64,000 nt of DNA from Pseudomonas gingeri (GCF_013386115.1 NZ_JACAOR010000007.1:86702-150701); one strand, 5' to 3'; shown: positions 50,294 to 60,515, counted from the first letter of the stretch. Notes: generated by a model not told the origin, from the letters alone. Made by a program: numbers and translations.

Positions 50294-53059
50294 TTATTGC
50301 CAGCCGAACCTGCGGATATAGAACCCCTTCACCGCCTGCGTCAGCGCCATGTACGCCAGCAGGATCACCGGCAGGAACACGAAGTACAGCGACGGCAACG
50401 CCTGCAGCTTGAAGTAGTGCGCCAGCGGGCCCATCGGCAGGAAGATCCCCACCGCCATGATGATTGCCGTCATCGCCATCAGCGGCAGCGCCGCGCGGCT
50501 TTGCAGGAACGGAATCTTCGGCGTGCGGATCATGTGCACGATCAGCGTCTGGGTCAGCAGGCCGACCACGAACCAGCCCGACTGGAACAGGGTCTGGTGG
50601 TCCGGGGTATTGGCATCGAAGACATACCACATCAAGGCGAACGTGGTGATGTCAAAGATCGAACTGATCGGCCCGAAGAAGAACATGAAGCGACCGACAT
50701 CCGCCGGCTGCCAGCGTTGCGGCTTACTCAGCATTTCCTGGTCGACATGGTCGAACGGAATGACGATCTGCGAGATGTCATACAGCAGGTTCTGCACCAG
50801 CAGGTGCATCGGCAGCATCGGCAGGAACGGGATAAAGGCACTGGCCACCAGCACCGAGAACACATTGCCGAAGTTCGAGCTGGCGGTCATCTTGATGTAC
50901 TTGAGCATGTTGGCAAAGGTCCGGCGGCCTTCCAGCACGCCCTCCTCCAGCACCATCAGGCTCTTTTCCAGGAGGATGATATCCGCCGCTTCTTTGGCGA
51001 TATCCACCGCGCTGTCCACCGAGATACCGATATCCGCGGTGCGCAGGGCCGGCGCGTCGTTGATGCCGTCGCCCATGAAGCCGACCACATGGCCGTTGGC
51101 CTTGAGCAGGCGGACGATGCGTTCCTTGTGGGACGGAGTCAGCCTGGCGAACACGTTGGTGGTCTCGATCGCCTTGGCCAGCTGCTTGTCGCTCATGCGC
51201 TCGATATCGTTGCCCATCAGCAGGCCCTGCTGCTCCAGGCCGACCTCGCGGCAGATCTTCGCCGTCACCCGTTCGTTGTCGCCGGTCAGCACCTTCACCG
51301 CCACGCCGTGTTCGGCCAGGGCGCGCAGGGCCGGTGCGGTGCTGTCCTTGGGCGGGTCGAGAAAGGCCACGTAGCCGATCAGGGTCAGGTCCTGTTCATC
51401 CGCCAGGCTGTAGATATCGCCACCGGCCTCCATGGCGCGCGCGGCCACGGCCACCACCCGCAGGCCTTCTTCGTTGAGCGCCGCGGTGACCTGGCGGATC
51501 CGCGCCAGCAGCGCGTCGGTCAACGGCTCCTCGGCATCGCCATGGCGCACCCGCGTGCACACCGCCAGCACTTCCTCGACCGCGCCCTTGCAGATCAGCA
51601 GGTGCGGATGGTCCTGCTCGACCACCACCACCGACATGCGCCGGCGGTTGAAGTCGAACGGGATCTCGTCGACCTTCTGGAACGCGGTGCCGACCTGCAG
51701 CTCGCGGTGCACTTCGACGTGTTCGAGCACGGCAACGTCCAGCAGGTTTTTCAGGCCGGTCTGGTAGTAGCTGTTGAGGTAGGCCATTTCCAGCACGTCC
51801 TCGGACTCTTCGCCCCAGACGTCGACATGCCGGGCCAGGAAGATCTTGTCCTGGGTCAGGGTGCCGGTCTTGTCGGTGCACAGCACGTCCATGGCGCCGA
51901 AGTTCTGGATCGCGTCCAGGCGCTTGACGATGACTTTCTTGCGCGACAGGAACACCGCGCCCTTGGCCAGGGTCGAGGTGACGATCATCGGCAGCATTTC
52001 CGGGATCAGGCCGACGGCGATGGACAACGCGAACAGCAGCGCCTCCATCCAGTCGCCCTTGGTGAAACCGTTGATGAACAGCACCAGTGGCGCCATCACG
52101 AACATGAAGCGGATCAGCAGCCAGCTGACCTTGTTGACCCCGTGCTGGAACGAGGTCGGCGCCCGGTCGGTGGCGCTGACGCGCTGGGCCAGGGCACCGA
52201 AGTAGGTGTTGTTGCCGGTGGTCAGGATCACGGCCGTGGCCGCGCCCGAGACCACGTTGGTGCCCATGAACAGGATATTGTCGAGGTCCAGCGGGTTGGT
52301 GGTGCTGGGGTCGATCTGCCGCGGGAATTTTTCCACGGGCATCGATTCGCCGGTCATCGCCGCCTGGCTGACGAACAGGTCCTTGGCCGTCAGCACCCGG
52401 CAATCGGCGGGAATCATGTCGCCGGCCGAGAGCACGATCAGGTCGCCGGGCACCAGTTGCCTGATCGGCAGCTCGATGCGCTGGGCGCCCTGGATCTGCA
52501 CCGCGGCCCCGTGGAACCTGCCGAACACCGGCGAGGTGTCGGCGGCGAAATCGCGGCGCATGACCGTCGCGGTGTTGCTGACCATCGCCTTGAGCGCATC
52601 GGCGGCCTTGTTCGACTTGGCCTCCTGCCAGAAACGCAGCAGGGTCGAGAGCACCACCATGGAGAAAATCACCGTAGCCGCCTTCAGGTCATCGGTCAGC
52701 CAGGAGATCAGCGCCAGTAGGGTCAGCAGCAGGTTGAACGGATTCTTGTAGCAGTGCCACAGGTGGTTCCACCACGCCAGCGGCTGCTCGTGCTCGATCT
52801 CGTTGAGGCCGAACTTCTCGCGCAGGGCCTGGGCCTGGGCCTCGCTCAGGCCATCGGCATGGGCACCGAGGCGTTCCATCAGCCCGAGCGGATGGTCGTT
52901 GGCCGCCGTCGCCAGGGTCTGCGCCAGGGTCGGCGGGACCTCACGGCTGACGCTGGCGTCGGTGATGCTCTCGAACAGGGCCAGACGGCGGAAATGCCGG
53001 GCGAAATGCCGGGTCCGCAGGAAGCCGGCAAAGAATTCTTTCAACAGGGTGAGTTTCAT
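50294..53059 (-). CDS. mgtA: Mg2+-importing P-type ATPase MgtA
   Basis: This 921-residue P3B-type ATPase has the phosphorylation site Asp in CTDKTGTLTQDK and TGES in MTGESMPVEKF. The hinge is MGDGINDAPALRTADIGISVDSAVDIAKEAADIILLEKSL, and there are ten predicted helices. Its length matches MgtA/MgtB. It imports Mg2+ across the inner membrane. The 248-bp leader upstream (53060-53307) may hold regulatory RNA structure, as in enteric mgtA, but I could not identify one. The MgtC-like gene follows. Confidence 0.93.
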   Translation of the reverse strand: MKLTLLKEFFAGFLRTRHFARHFRRLALFESITDASVSREVPPTLAQTLATAANDHPLGLMERLGAHADGLSEAQAQALREKFGLNEIEHEQPLAWWNHLWHCYKNPFNLLLTLLALISWLTDDLKAATVIFSMVVLSTLLRFWQEAKSNKAADALKAMVSNTATVMRRDFAADTSPVFGRFHGAAVQIQGAQRIELPIRQLVPGDLIVLSAGDMIPADCRVLTAKDLFVSQAAMTGESMPVEKFPRQIDPSTTNPLDLDNILFMGTNVVSGAATAVILTTGNNTYFGALAQRVSATDRAPTSFQHGVNKVSWLLIRFMFVMAPLVLFINGFTKGDWMEALLFALSIAVGLIPEMLPMIVTSTLAKGAVFLSRKKVIVKRLDAIQNFGAMDVLCTDKTGTLTQDKIFLARHVDVWGEESEDVLEMAYLNSYYQTGLKNLLDVAVLEHVEVHRELQVGTAFQKVDEIPFDFNRRRMSVVVVEQDHPHLLICKGAVEEVLAVCTRVRHGDAEEPLTDALLARIRQVTAALNEEGLRVVAVAARAMEAGGDIYSLADEQDLTLIGYVAFLDPPKDSTAPALRALAEHGVAVKVLTGDNERVTAKICREVGLEQQGLLMGNDIERMSDKQLAKAIETTNVFARLTPSHKERIVRLLKANGHVVGFMGDGINDAPALRTADIGISVDSAVDIAKEAADIILLEKSLMVLEEGVLEGRRTFANMLKYIKMTASSNFGNVFSVLVASAFIPFLPMLPMHLLVQNLLYDISQIVIPFDHVDQEMLSKPQRWQPADVGRFMFFFGPISSIFDITTFALMWYVFDANTPDHQTLFQSGWFVVGLLTQTLIVHMIRTPKIPFLQSRAALPLMAMTAIIMAVGIFLPMGPLAHYFKLQALPSLYFVFLPVILLAYMALTQAVKGFYIRRFGWQ

Positions 53060-53307
53060 GAATATCGCTTCTCGCTTTCGGGCGAGACAACGACAGGGAA
53101 GCTGCGCGTTATCTTGCCGAGACTGTGCCGGTCATGGAGACCGACCGCCTACTGCCACTCGAACAAGTGCCCACATGGGCCTCCGCGGGGGATGAAAACG
53201 CGCGAAGCTTACACTTCGTCATTTGCACGGGTAAACGGTAACGGCGTGTTTCACGGCGCTACCGAAAGATTCTTCAGGAAGGGTTCAGGTTGAGGGCGCG
53301 GGCCGCG

Positions 53308-53790
53308 TCATTCACGGTCCCACTGACGCATGCGCACGCGACAGTGTTTCATGGCATTGACGATATGTTTTTCCACCAGGCTGCGGGAAATGCCCAGGCG
53401 TTCGGCGATCTGCGGATGCGACAGGCCGTCGAGCTTGCGCAACAGGAAACTGTCGCGGCACAGGCTCGGCAACTCCGCCAGGGCCCGCTGCAACATGTCC
53501 AGGCGCAAACCATGGTCCAGCGAGGTTTGCGGGGAAGGACTGAAAAACCGCTCATCGCTGTCGAGCACTTCCAGCGACTCGTTCTGGCGCACGGCGTTGC
53601 GCCGATAGTCATCGATCACCAGGTTCAATGCCGTGCGATAGAGAAAGGCCCGCGGCTGTTCGATCGGCGTATCGCTGGAACGCTCCAGGACCCGCACATA
53701 GGCGTCATGCACCACGTCTTCGACACCATGACGATTGCCCATCTTGGCATTGAGGAAACACACCAGTTCGCGGTAGTAGTTTTCCAACAT
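53308..53790 (-). CDS. fpvI: ECF sigma factor FpvI (pyoverdine receptor sigma factor)
   Basis: This 160-residue FecI-type sigma factor starts MLENYYRELVCFLNAKMGNR and has region 2 DVVHDAYVRVLERS and a region 4 HTH (LSHPQIAERLGISRSLVEKHI). It is not PvdS, whose sequence is quite different. FpvI drives transcription of the ferripyoverdine receptor gene and is held by FpvR; neither fpvA nor fpvR is in the window. Adjacency to pvdRT-opmQ supports the name. The start at 53790 is chosen because upstream residues of the open frame have no family similarity. A Fur box lies about 100 bases upstream. Confidence 0.8.
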   Translation of the reverse strand: MLENYYRELVCFLNAKMGNRHGVEDVVHDAYVRVLERSSDTPIEQPRAFLYRTALNLVIDDYRRNAVRQNESLEVLDSDERFFSPSPQTSLDHGLRLDMLQRALAELPSLCRDSFLLRKLDGLSHPQIAERLGISRSLVEKHIVNAMKHCRVRMRQWDRE

Positions 53791-53888
53791 GACTCCTGTC
53801 CGCACAGTCGGCGGGAGCTGTCCTTGAAACCATCGACAAGGTCCGCGGCAAGGACGTCCCGATGATGTCAGTTTGAGGGGTCGTAATT

Positions 53889-53907
53889 TATAGTAATTCT
53901 CATATAG
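53889..53907 (-). promoter_or_regulatory. Fur box upstream of fpvI
   Basis: Read on the minus strand, CTATATGAGAATTACTATA contains ATGAGAATTACTAT. This matches the Fur consensus core ATGATAATCATTAT at 11 of 14 positions. It is about 100 bases upstream of the fpvI start and should repress it when iron is plentiful. Confidence 0.6.
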
Positions 53908-53968
53908 ATTTAAAGTACCCCTGGGCAAAAGCCCGAAATGTTTCGAAAAAAAGCCCTGGGCAAAGGCT

Positions 53969-53992
53969 TAAATTACCGCGGCGAGCCCTCGT
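53969..53992 (+). promoter_or_regulatory. Iron-starvation (PvdS) box before pvdRT-opmQ
   Basis: TAAAT at 53969-53973 is followed by exactly 16 bases and CGT at 53990-53992. This is the TAAAT-N16-CGT promoter recognised by the sigma factor PvdS. It lies 107 bases upstream of the pvdR start. Confidence 0.85.
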
Positions 53993-54099
53993 CTATTGGA
54001 CAGCTTCCGTGTTTGTCGCCCGGCGACAACAAGCGCCGCCGGGCGAAACAGCCCCACCGGCGTGGCAACGGACCGACCTTCCACCGGCTGGAACCCTGC

Positions 54100-55272
54100 A
54101 TGAAACGTCCCCGACGCACCCGACGCGCGCTGCTTGTCTCACTGTGCCTGATCCCTGTCGTTGCCTTCGCCGCCTGGCAGATCCTGCCGCCAGGGCGGGA
54201 CAGGTTCGCCACCGTCACGGTGAACCGCGGCGATATAGAAAGCAGCGTGACCGCCCTCGGCACTCTGCAACCGCGCCGCTACGTCGACGTCGGCGCCCAG
54301 GCCTCCGGGCAGATCCACAAGATCCACGTTGAAGTCGGCGACCAGGTCAAGGAAGGCCAGTTGCTGGTGGAAATCGATCCGTCCACCCAGAAGGCCAAGC
54401 TGGACGCCGGGCGCTACTCCATCGAGAACCTCAAGGCCCAGCTCCAGGAACAACGTGCCCTGCACGACCTGGCCCGGCAGAAATACCAGCGCCAGCAGCA
54501 GCTCAATGCCGGCGGCGCGACCCGGGTCGAAGACGTGCAGAGCGCCCAGGCCGAAATGCGCACCACCCAGGCCCGCATCGACATGTTCCAGGCGCAGATT
54601 CTCCAGGCGCAGGCCAGCCTGCGCAGTGACGAGGCGGAACTGGGCTACACCCGTATCTACGCGCCCATGGCCGGCACGGTGGTCGCCCTCGACGCCCGGG
54701 AAGGCCAGACCCTCAATGCCCAGCAGCAGACCCCGCTGATCCTGCGCATCGCCAAGCTGTCGCCGATGACGGTCTGGGCCGAGGTTTCCGAGGCCGATAT
54801 CGGTCACGTCAAGCCGGGCATGAACGCCTACTTCACCACCCTCAGCGGCGGCAACCGGCGCTGGAACAGCAGCGTGCGGCAGATTCTGCCGGTACCGCCC
54901 AAGCCGCTGGAGCAGACCAGCCAGAGCGGTGGCAGCCCCAACAGCAGCAGTAAAAGCGGGGCCGCCCGCGTGGTGCTCTATACCGTCCTGCTGGATGTCG
55001 ACAATGCCGACCAGGCGCTGATGGCCGAGATGACCACCCAGGTCTTCTTCGTCGCCGACCGTGCGCAAAACGTCCTGACCGCGCCCATCGCCGCCCTGCA
55101 GGGCGGTGCGCAGCCCCATGTGCAGAGCGCACGCGTGGTCAACGCCAAGGGCGAGATCCAGACCCGCGAAGTCCGTACCGGCATCAGCGACCGCCTGCGC
55201 ATCCAGATACTCGACGGACTGGTCGAAGGTGACCACCTGCTGATCGGTCCGGCTGTCGGTAGCGGAGGCTGA
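54100..55272 (+). CDS. pvdR: PvdR, periplasmic adaptor of the pyoverdine efflux pump
   Basis: This 390-residue MacA-like membrane-fusion protein has an N-terminal membrane anchor (residues 9-27, ALLVSLCLIPVVAFAAW) and the lipoyl half-motif QASGQIHKIHVEVGDQVKEGQLLVEID. A long coiled coil (about 90-170) is followed by the second lipoyl half GYTRIYAPMAGTVVALDAREGQTLNAQQQ and a beta-barrel. It is the PvdR part of PvdRT-OpmQ, which exports and recycles pyoverdine. The start at 54100 is preferred because upstream in-frame sequence lies within the promoter. pvdT follows without a gap, and a PvdS box controls the operon. Confidence 0.92.
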   Translation: MKRPRRTRRALLVSLCLIPVVAFAAWQILPPGRDRFATVTVNRGDIESSVTALGTLQPRRYVDVGAQASGQIHKIHVEVGDQVKEGQLLVEIDPSTQKAKLDAGRYSIENLKAQLQEQRALHDLARQKYQRQQQLNAGGATRVEDVQSAQAEMRTTQARIDMFQAQILQAQASLRSDEAELGYTRIYAPMAGTVVALDAREGQTLNAQQQTPLILRIAKLSPMTVWAEVSEADIGHVKPGMNAYFTTLSGGNRRWNSSVRQILPVPPKPLEQTSQSGGSPNSSSKSGAARVVLYTVLLDVDNADQALMAEMTTQVFFVADRAQNVLTAPIAALQGGAQPHVQSARVVNAKGEIQTREVRTGISDRLRIQILDGLVEGDHLLIGPAVGSGG

Positions 55273-57246
55273 ATGCAAACGCCACTGATCGACCTGCAGG
55301 ACATCCGCAAATCCTATGGGGGAGACGATAGCCCGCTGGTGGAGGTGCTGCGAGGTATCGACCTGTCGATCCATGCCGGGGAGTTCGTCGCCATTGTCGG
55401 CGCCTCCGGCTCGGGCAAATCGACGTTGATGAACATCCTCGGCTGCCTCGACCGCCCGACCTCCGGCAGCTATCGCTTCGCTGGCGAGAACGTCGCCGAA
55501 CTCGACAGCGACGAACTGGCCTGGCTGCGCCGTGAAGCCTTCGGCTTCGTGTTCCAGGGCTATCACCTGATTCCTTCCGGCTCGGCCCAGGAAAACGTCG
55601 AGATGCCGGCGATCTATGCCGGCACGCCCGCCGCCGAACGCCATGCCCGGGCCGCCGCCCTGCTCGACCGGCTGGGCCTGGCGAGCCGCAGCGGCAATCG
55701 TCCGCACCAGCTGTCCGGCGGCCAGCAACAACGGGTATCGATCGCCCGGGCCCTGATGAACGGCGGCCATATCATTCTCGCCGACGAACCCACCGGCGCC
55801 CTCGACAGCCACAGCGGCGCGGAAGTGATGACGCTGCTCGACGAACTGGCGAGCCAGGGTCATGTGGTGATCCTGATCACCCACGACCGGGAAGTCGCCG
55901 CCCGCGCCAAGCGCATCATCGAGATCCGCGACGGCCTGATCATCAGCGACACCGCGCGGCACAACCCCGAAGTCCAGCGCAGCGCCAACCCTTCCGCCCT
56001 GCAGGCCGTGGACCTGCGCCAACGCCTGAGCGACGGCAGCGAATACAGCGGCGCCTGGAAGAGCGAGTTGCTGGAGGCCGTGCAGGCAGCCTGGCGGGTG
56101 ATGTGGATCAATCGCTTCCGCACCGCCCTGACCCTGCTCGGCATCGTCATCGGCGTCGCCTCGGTGGTGGTCATGCTGGCGGTCGGCGAAGGCAGCAAGC
56201 GCCAGGTCATCGCCCAGATGGGCGCCTTCGGCTCGAACATCATCTACCTCAGCGGCGCGCCCTCCACCCCGCGCGCGCCCCTGGGCATCATCACCCTCGA
56301 CGACGTGGCCGCGCTGTCGGCCCTGCCCCAGGTGAAAATGATCATGCCCGTCAATGGCAATGACGCGGTGGTGCGTTTCGGCAGCCTCGACCACACCGCC
56401 TATGTCGGCGGCAACGACACCCAGTTCCCGGCGATCTTCAACTGGCCGGTGGTCGAGGGCAGCTACTTCACCCAGGCCGACGCCAGCGCCGGGGCCGCCG
56501 TGGCGGTGATCGGCCACAAGATTCGCGAAAAGCTGTTCAAGGACATCCCCGATCCCATCGGCCAGTACATCCTCATCGAGAACGTGCCGTTCCAGGTAAT
56601 CGGCGTGCTCCAGGAAAAAGGCGCCACCTCCGGCGAGACCGACAGTGACGAACGGGTCGCGATTCCCTACTCCGCCGCCAGCACACGCCTGTTCGGCACG
56701 CGCAATCCGGAATATGTGGCGATCGCCACCAGCGACGGACGCAACGTCAAGGAGGCCGAGCAGGCCATCGACCAGGTGATGCTGCGCATGCACAACGGCC
56801 GGCGGGATTTTCGCCTGACCAACAACGCCGCGATGATCCAGGCCGAAGCCCGCACCCAGAACACCCTGTCGTTGATGCTCGGCTCGATTGCCGCCATTTC
56901 CCTGCTGGTCGGCGGCATCGGCGTGATGAACATCATGCTCATGACCGTGCGCGAACGTACCCGGGAAATCGGCATCCGCATGGCCACCGGAGCCCGCCAG
57001 CGGGACATCCTGCGCCAGTTCCTGACCGAGGCGGTGATGCTCTCGGTGGTCGGCGGCCTCGCGGGCGTGGTATTGGCCCTGGGGGTTGGCGGCGTGCTGC
57101 TGCTGGGCAAGGTCGCGGTGGCGTTCTCCCTCGCCGCCGTGGTCGGAGCCTTTGCCTGTGCCCTGGTCACCGGTGTCATCTTCGGCTTCATGCCTGCCCG
57201 CAAAGCTGCCCGGCTCGACCCGGTTACAGCCCTTACCAGTGAATGA
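55273..57246 (+). CDS. pvdT: PvdT, MacB-type ABC transporter of the pyoverdine efflux pump
   Basis: This 657-residue fusion has an N-terminal ATPase with Walker [13 protein letters not shown], signature [15 protein letters not shown] and Walker [15 protein letters not shown] first membrane helix follows at about 278-300, then a periplasmic MacB-PCD domain and three C-terminal helices (FtsX-like). It powers transport through PvdR and OpmQ. The ATG immediately follows the pvdR stop (TGA A TG spacing zero). Confidence 0.94.
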   Translation: MQTPLIDLQDIRKSYGGDDSPLVEVLRGIDLSIHAGEFVAIVGASGSGKSTLMNILGCLDRPTSGSYRFAGENVAELDSDELAWLRREAFGFVFQGYHLIPSGSAQENVEMPAIYAGTPAAERHARAAALLDRLGLASRSGNRPHQLSGGQQQRVSIARALMNGGHIILADEPTGALDSHSGAEVMTLLDELASQGHVVILITHDREVAARAKRIIEIRDGLIISDTARHNPEVQRSANPSALQAVDLRQRLSDGSEYSGAWKSELLEAVQAAWRVMWINRFRTALTLLGIVIGVASVVVMLAVGEGSKRQVIAQMGAFGSNIIYLSGAPSTPRAPLGIITLDDVAALSALPQVKMIMPVNGNDAVVRFGSLDHTAYVGGNDTQFPAIFNWPVVEGSYFTQADASAGAAVAVIGHKIREKLFKDIPDPIGQYILIENVPFQVIGVLQEKGATSGETDSDERVAIPYSAASTRLFGTRNPEYVAIATSDGRNVKEAEQAIDQVMLRMHNGRRDFRLTNNAAMIQAEARTQNTLSLMLGSIAAISLLVGGIGVMNIMLMTVRERTREIGIRMATGARQRDILRQFLTEAVMLSVVGGLAGVVLALGVGGVLLLGKVAVAFSLAAVVGAFACALVTGVIFGFMPARKAARLDPVTALTSE

Positions 57247-57253
57247 TCGATCT

Positions 57254-58633
57254 ATGAAGCCGCAACTCTCCCTGCTCACGGTCTGCCTGCTGCTCAACGC
57301 CTGCAGCGGCGCGCCGCCAGGTTCCAACAGCGGCCTGGTGCCGCCGGCCAACTGGCAGTTCGAACAACAACGCAGCACGCAACAGGACACCCGTCACTGG
57401 TGGCGGCAATTCGGCAGCCCGGAGCTCGACCAGTTGATCGAGCAGGCCCGCCTCGGCAGCTACGATGTCGCCGCCGCCGTGGCCCGGGTCCGCCAGGCAC
57501 AGGCCTCGGCCGTGATCGCCGGCGCGCCCCTGCTGCCGGAAGCCAAGCTGAGCCTCAATGCCAGCCGCAGCAAACTGCTGCACGGCAACGACAATGCCGA
57601 CAGTGACAACAACAGCAAGAGTTTCGGTGCCAGTCTCAGCGCTAGCTACGAAGTGGATTTCTGGGGCGGCCTGGCCGCCGCCCGCGACAGCGCCCTGCAG
57701 AGCCTGCGCGCCAGTGAATTCGACCAGGCCACGGTGGAGCTGACCCTGCTGGGCGGCGTCGCCGATCAATACGCCCGGACCCTGTCCGCCCGTGAACAGG
57801 AGCGGATTGCCGGGTTGAACCTGATCAACGCGCAAAGCGTGCTCAGGCTGGTCCAGACCCGCTATGACTCGGGCTCTACCACCGCCCTGGAGCTGGCCCA
57901 GCAGAAAAGCCTGGTGGCCGCCCAGCAACGCCAGCTGCCGCTGATCCGGCAACAGGCCCGGGAGTCGCTGATCACCCTCGCGGCGCTGCTCGGCCAGCCG
58001 GTGCAGAACCTGAAGATCGGCACCCAGGCCTTTTCCAGCCTGAACTGGCCGGTGATCGGTTCGGGGGTTCCCAGCGAACTGCTGAGCCGGCGTCCCGACA
58101 TTGCCAGGGCCGAAGCCCAACTGGCGGCGGCGCAGGCCGATGTCACCGTGGCCCGGGCGGCGATGTTGCCGAAACTGACCCTGGGAGCCAGCCTGGGCTC
58201 GGAATCGACCATCGCCTCCGAGGCCCTGCGCACGCCGTTCTACAACCTGACCGCCGGCCTGGTGGCGCCCATCTTCAACAACGGCCGGTTGCGGGCCGAA
58301 CGAGACAAGGCCACGGCCCGCCAGGAGGAATTGCTGGAAACCTATCGCGGCTCGATCGTCAATGGCTTCGCCGATGTCGAAAAGGCCCTGAACAGCATCA
58401 GCGGCCTGGACCAGCAACGACGCTGGCAGGATGAGGAACTGCAGCAGGCCAGGACGGCCTTCGAGATCTCCCAGAGCCGCTACCAGGCCGGCGCCGCCGA
58501 CCTGCTCACCGTGCTGGAAACCCAGCGCACGCTCTACGCCGCCCAGGACCTCAACGTACAGCTGCGCCTGTCCCGACTGCAGGCCAGTATCGAGCTGTAC
58601 AAGGCGCTCGGGGGCGGCTGGCAGGCGCCCTGA
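57254..58633 (+). CDS. opmQ: OpmQ, outer-membrane channel of the pyoverdine efflux pump
   Basis: This 459-residue TolC/OprM-family lipoprotein has the signal LLTVCLLLNACSG with lipobox Cys at about residue 17. Two OEP repeats follow (DQLIEQARLGSYDVAAAVARVRQAQA and SELLSRRPDIARAEAQLAAAQADV). It completes PvdRT-OpmQ. The ATG at 57254 lies seven bases after the pvdT stop. A hairpin follows the stop and separates it from the convergent pvdP. Confidence 0.92.
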   Translation: MKPQLSLLTVCLLLNACSGAPPGSNSGLVPPANWQFEQQRSTQQDTRHWWRQFGSPELDQLIEQARLGSYDVAAAVARVRQAQASAVIAGAPLLPEAKLSLNASRSKLLHGNDNADSDNNSKSFGASLSASYEVDFWGGLAAARDSALQSLRASEFDQATVELTLLGGVADQYARTLSAREQERIAGLNLINAQSVLRLVQTRYDSGSTTALELAQQKSLVAAQQRQLPLIRQQARESLITLAALLGQPVQNLKIGTQAFSSLNWPVIGSGVPSELLSRRPDIARAEAQLAAAQADVTVARAAMLPKLTLGASLGSESTIASEALRTPFYNLTAGLVAPIFNNGRLRAERDKATARQEELLETYRGSIVNGFADVEKALNSISGLDQQRRWQDEELQQARTAFEISQSRYQAGAADLLTVLETQRTLYAAQDLNVQLRLSRLQASIELYKALGGGWQAP

Positions 58634-58672
58634 CGGGCAAGCCCCCCGCAAGCTTGAAATACCCGCCTTTGA

Positions 58673-58702
58673 GGAGCCGGCCTGCCCCGACAAGCCGGTT
58701 CC
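58673..58702. terminator. Hairpin between convergent opmQ and pvdP
   Basis: GGAGCCGGC pairs with GCCGGTTCC (one G-T wobble) around a 12-base loop. It lies 39 bases after the opmQ stop and 14 bases before the pvdP stop. It looks like a degenerate REP unit that can act as a bidirectional terminator. Confidence 0.55.
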
Positions 58703-58716
58703 GACAGCGCCGCGAC

Positions 58717-60336
58717 TTAGAACAAGCGGTCCTTGAACGACAGGTGACGGGCATACCAGGGACGTCGCGGAACCCGCCGCAACAGGTCGCCGACGCTTTT
58801 CTCCTCGGTAAAGGTGATCCGCAGCGCCAGCTTCATGGTTTCCGGATCCATCTCCACCGACTTGCCGACACTCAGGCCCGGCGTGGTGCTGCAACCATGG
58901 GTGCTCGGGCCGAGCCAGGGATCATCCACCTCGACCCAGCGTCCTGGTGCGAACCAGGGCACGCCATTGACCTCCAGGCGTGACACCTCGCCCGGATGAA
59001 AGCGCTCGTGGGCCCGAAACCAGTCTTCGATACGGTCATCGATCCAGCCGTGGAACAGCCAGAACACCGGGTTCACATGGGACGAGAACGGGTCGCCGAG
59101 AAAGTCGTTTTCCGGCTCGTACCAGCGCGGGGCAAAGTCCATGAACTCACGTGCCATCGGCACCGGCGCACTGTTGGAAGGATCACGGGCCACGGACGCC
59201 CAGCGCATGTGCAACCAGTCATGCAGGCCCAGTTCCAGCTCGGAACCGAACTGGCCCAGGGTCAACTTCGACAGGTAGCGCGGATCGCCGTACTGCGATT
59301 CCCATACCTGGAAATTGCTGTGGTAGGTCTCGGCACTCTTGATGTCGCCGACCCACTTGCTGTAGTCATCGTCATCCTCGGCCAGCCAGGTCGGCGGTAC
59401 CGACCAGCCGTCGTGGTTGTCGAAGTACCGGGCGAAACCGGCCCGATCGCGTTCCAGCTCGGGCTGGGGCTGCGGGAAGCGGGTCCACGAGGGCAGCGCC
59501 TGGTACTGGCGCGCCGCCCGCAGCATGTGCCGGTGCATGAAGAAGAAGTCGATGCCCGAACCGTTGCGGTCCTTGCGTGGCCCCCGGGCATCCCGCTCCT
59601 TGTCCCGCGGACCGGGCTGCCAGCCGATCCCGCGCAAGCCGTTGCGCTTGTCTTCGGACAAGGTGTGCCATTTGTCTCGGGTGGCGTGCCAGAGCTGGTG
59701 AAACAGGCGGTGCTCGGGCGACACCAGCGAGGCCAGCAACGGCGCCCCGAGGGCGATCCGCTCACGGGCCTCGGGGAAGACCTGCTTGCTGGCGACAAGA
59801 CGATTATCCAGTTGCCGCGACGCCAGCGGGCGGTCGAGACGATCGATACGACCGCTGAGCGTGCCGGTGCCGGCATTGCCATAAGTGGCCCAGACTTCAT
59901 CCAGGGTCAGGCTGAGCTCGTACTCGGGGATGTCCTGCCCGACACGGATCAGACGCCAGAACAGGCGAGCTCCGTCGGCGACCGCCAGATCGCCCAGCAG
60001 GCGAAAGCGCGGTTCGGCGTCACTACGCAGGGCCTCGGCGGTATCGATGAAACCGCGTACCCCCCGCCCCCGCGGGGCAATATCGACAAACAGTTCCAGG
60101 CCCTTGAGCGGCAAACCGTCAAGACCGCCATCGCGCCCCTCGAAACGCAGGTTCCAGACCCCGCGCAACTGGTTGGCCAGGCGCTGGCCGGCGGTGTCGG
60201 GCAGATCGACCGTGGCCTCGCCCGGGGTAATCGGGTCATCCTCCCGCGTCAGTTCACGGTGCGCATAATAAGCCGCGGGGATGGCGGCGCCGGTCAGCGC
60301 CAGGCCCGCTATGAACCCTCGTCGAGAAATCGTCAT
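58717..60336 (-). CDS. pvdP: PvdP, periplasmic tyrosinase of pyoverdine maturation
   Basis: This 539-residue copper tyrosinase is exported by Tat: the N-terminus has SRRGFIAGLALTGAAIPAAYYA. Copper-ligand His clusters are visible at HRLFHQLWHATRDKWH, FFMHRHMLRAARQYQ, GLHDWLHMRWASV and HVNPVFWLFHGWIDDRIEDW. PvdP hydroxylates and cyclises the Tyr/Dab unit of ferribactin to form the dihydropyoverdine chromophore. I chose the ATG at 60336, which places the twin Arg at residues 5-6. A PvdS box on the same strand lies 46 bases upstream. Confidence 0.94.
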   Translation of the reverse strand: MTISRRGFIAGLALTGAAIPAAYYAHRELTREDDPITPGEATVDLPDTAGQRLANQLRGVWNLRFEGRDGGLDGLPLKGLELFVDIAPRGRGVRGFIDTAEALRSDAEPRFRLLGDLAVADGARLFWRLIRVGQDIPEYELSLTLDEVWATYGNAGTGTLSGRIDRLDRPLASRQLDNRLVASKQVFPEARERIALGAPLLASLVSPEHRLFHQLWHATRDKWHTLSEDKRNGLRGIGWQPGPRDKERDARGPRKDRNGSGIDFFFMHRHMLRAARQYQALPSWTRFPQPQPELERDRAGFARYFDNHDGWSVPPTWLAEDDDDYSKWVGDIKSAETYHSNFQVWESQYGDPRYLSKLTLGQFGSELELGLHDWLHMRWASVARDPSNSAPVPMAREFMDFAPRWYEPENDFLGDPFSSHVNPVFWLFHGWIDDRIEDWFRAHERFHPGEVSRLEVNGVPWFAPGRWVEVDDPWLGPSTHGCSTTPGLSVGKSVEMDPETMKLALRITFTEEKSVGDLLRRVPRRPWYARHLSFKDRLF

Positions 60337-60381
60337 CGCCCTACCTGTGTCAGCCCTGAAGCAGGCTTTATCCAAGCTAGA

Positions 60382-60405
60382 ACGTTGCACCCGCGGGGAA
60401 ATTTA
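60382..60405 (-). promoter_or_regulatory. Iron-starvation (PvdS) box before pvdP
   Basis: On the minus strand TAAAT (60405-60401) is separated by exactly 16 bases from CGT (60384-60382). It is the promoter element expected for pvdP, divergent from the pvdM box 25 bases away. Confidence 0.85.
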
Positions 60406-60429
60406 GCCCGCGACAGGCCACCCGGGGCC

Positions 60430-60453
60430 TAAATTGCGTGCCCCTCCACTCGT
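60430..60453 (+). promoter_or_regulatory. Iron-starvation (PvdS) box before pvdMNO
   Basis: TAAAT at 60430-60434, 16 bases, and CGT at 60451-60453 form an exact PvdS recognition element. It lies 63 bases upstream of the pvdM start and faces away from the pvdP box. Confidence 0.85.
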
Positions 60454-60515
60454 TCTTCCCAGATAGCGAAGGCCCTTGTGCCTGCCTGTGACCTGCGAAC
60501 CAGAATGAGATGGCA

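Noticed and set aside
50297..52720. An 807-codon plus-strand frame opposite mgtA
   Set aside because: It is antisense to mgtA, with a His/Gln/Arg-rich translation typical of reverse-frame shadows.
54139..57390. A 1083-codon minus-strand frame opposite pvdR and pvdT
   Set aside because: It is antisense to two well-supported genes with clear motifs and crosses their junction. No ribosome-binding site or family signal.
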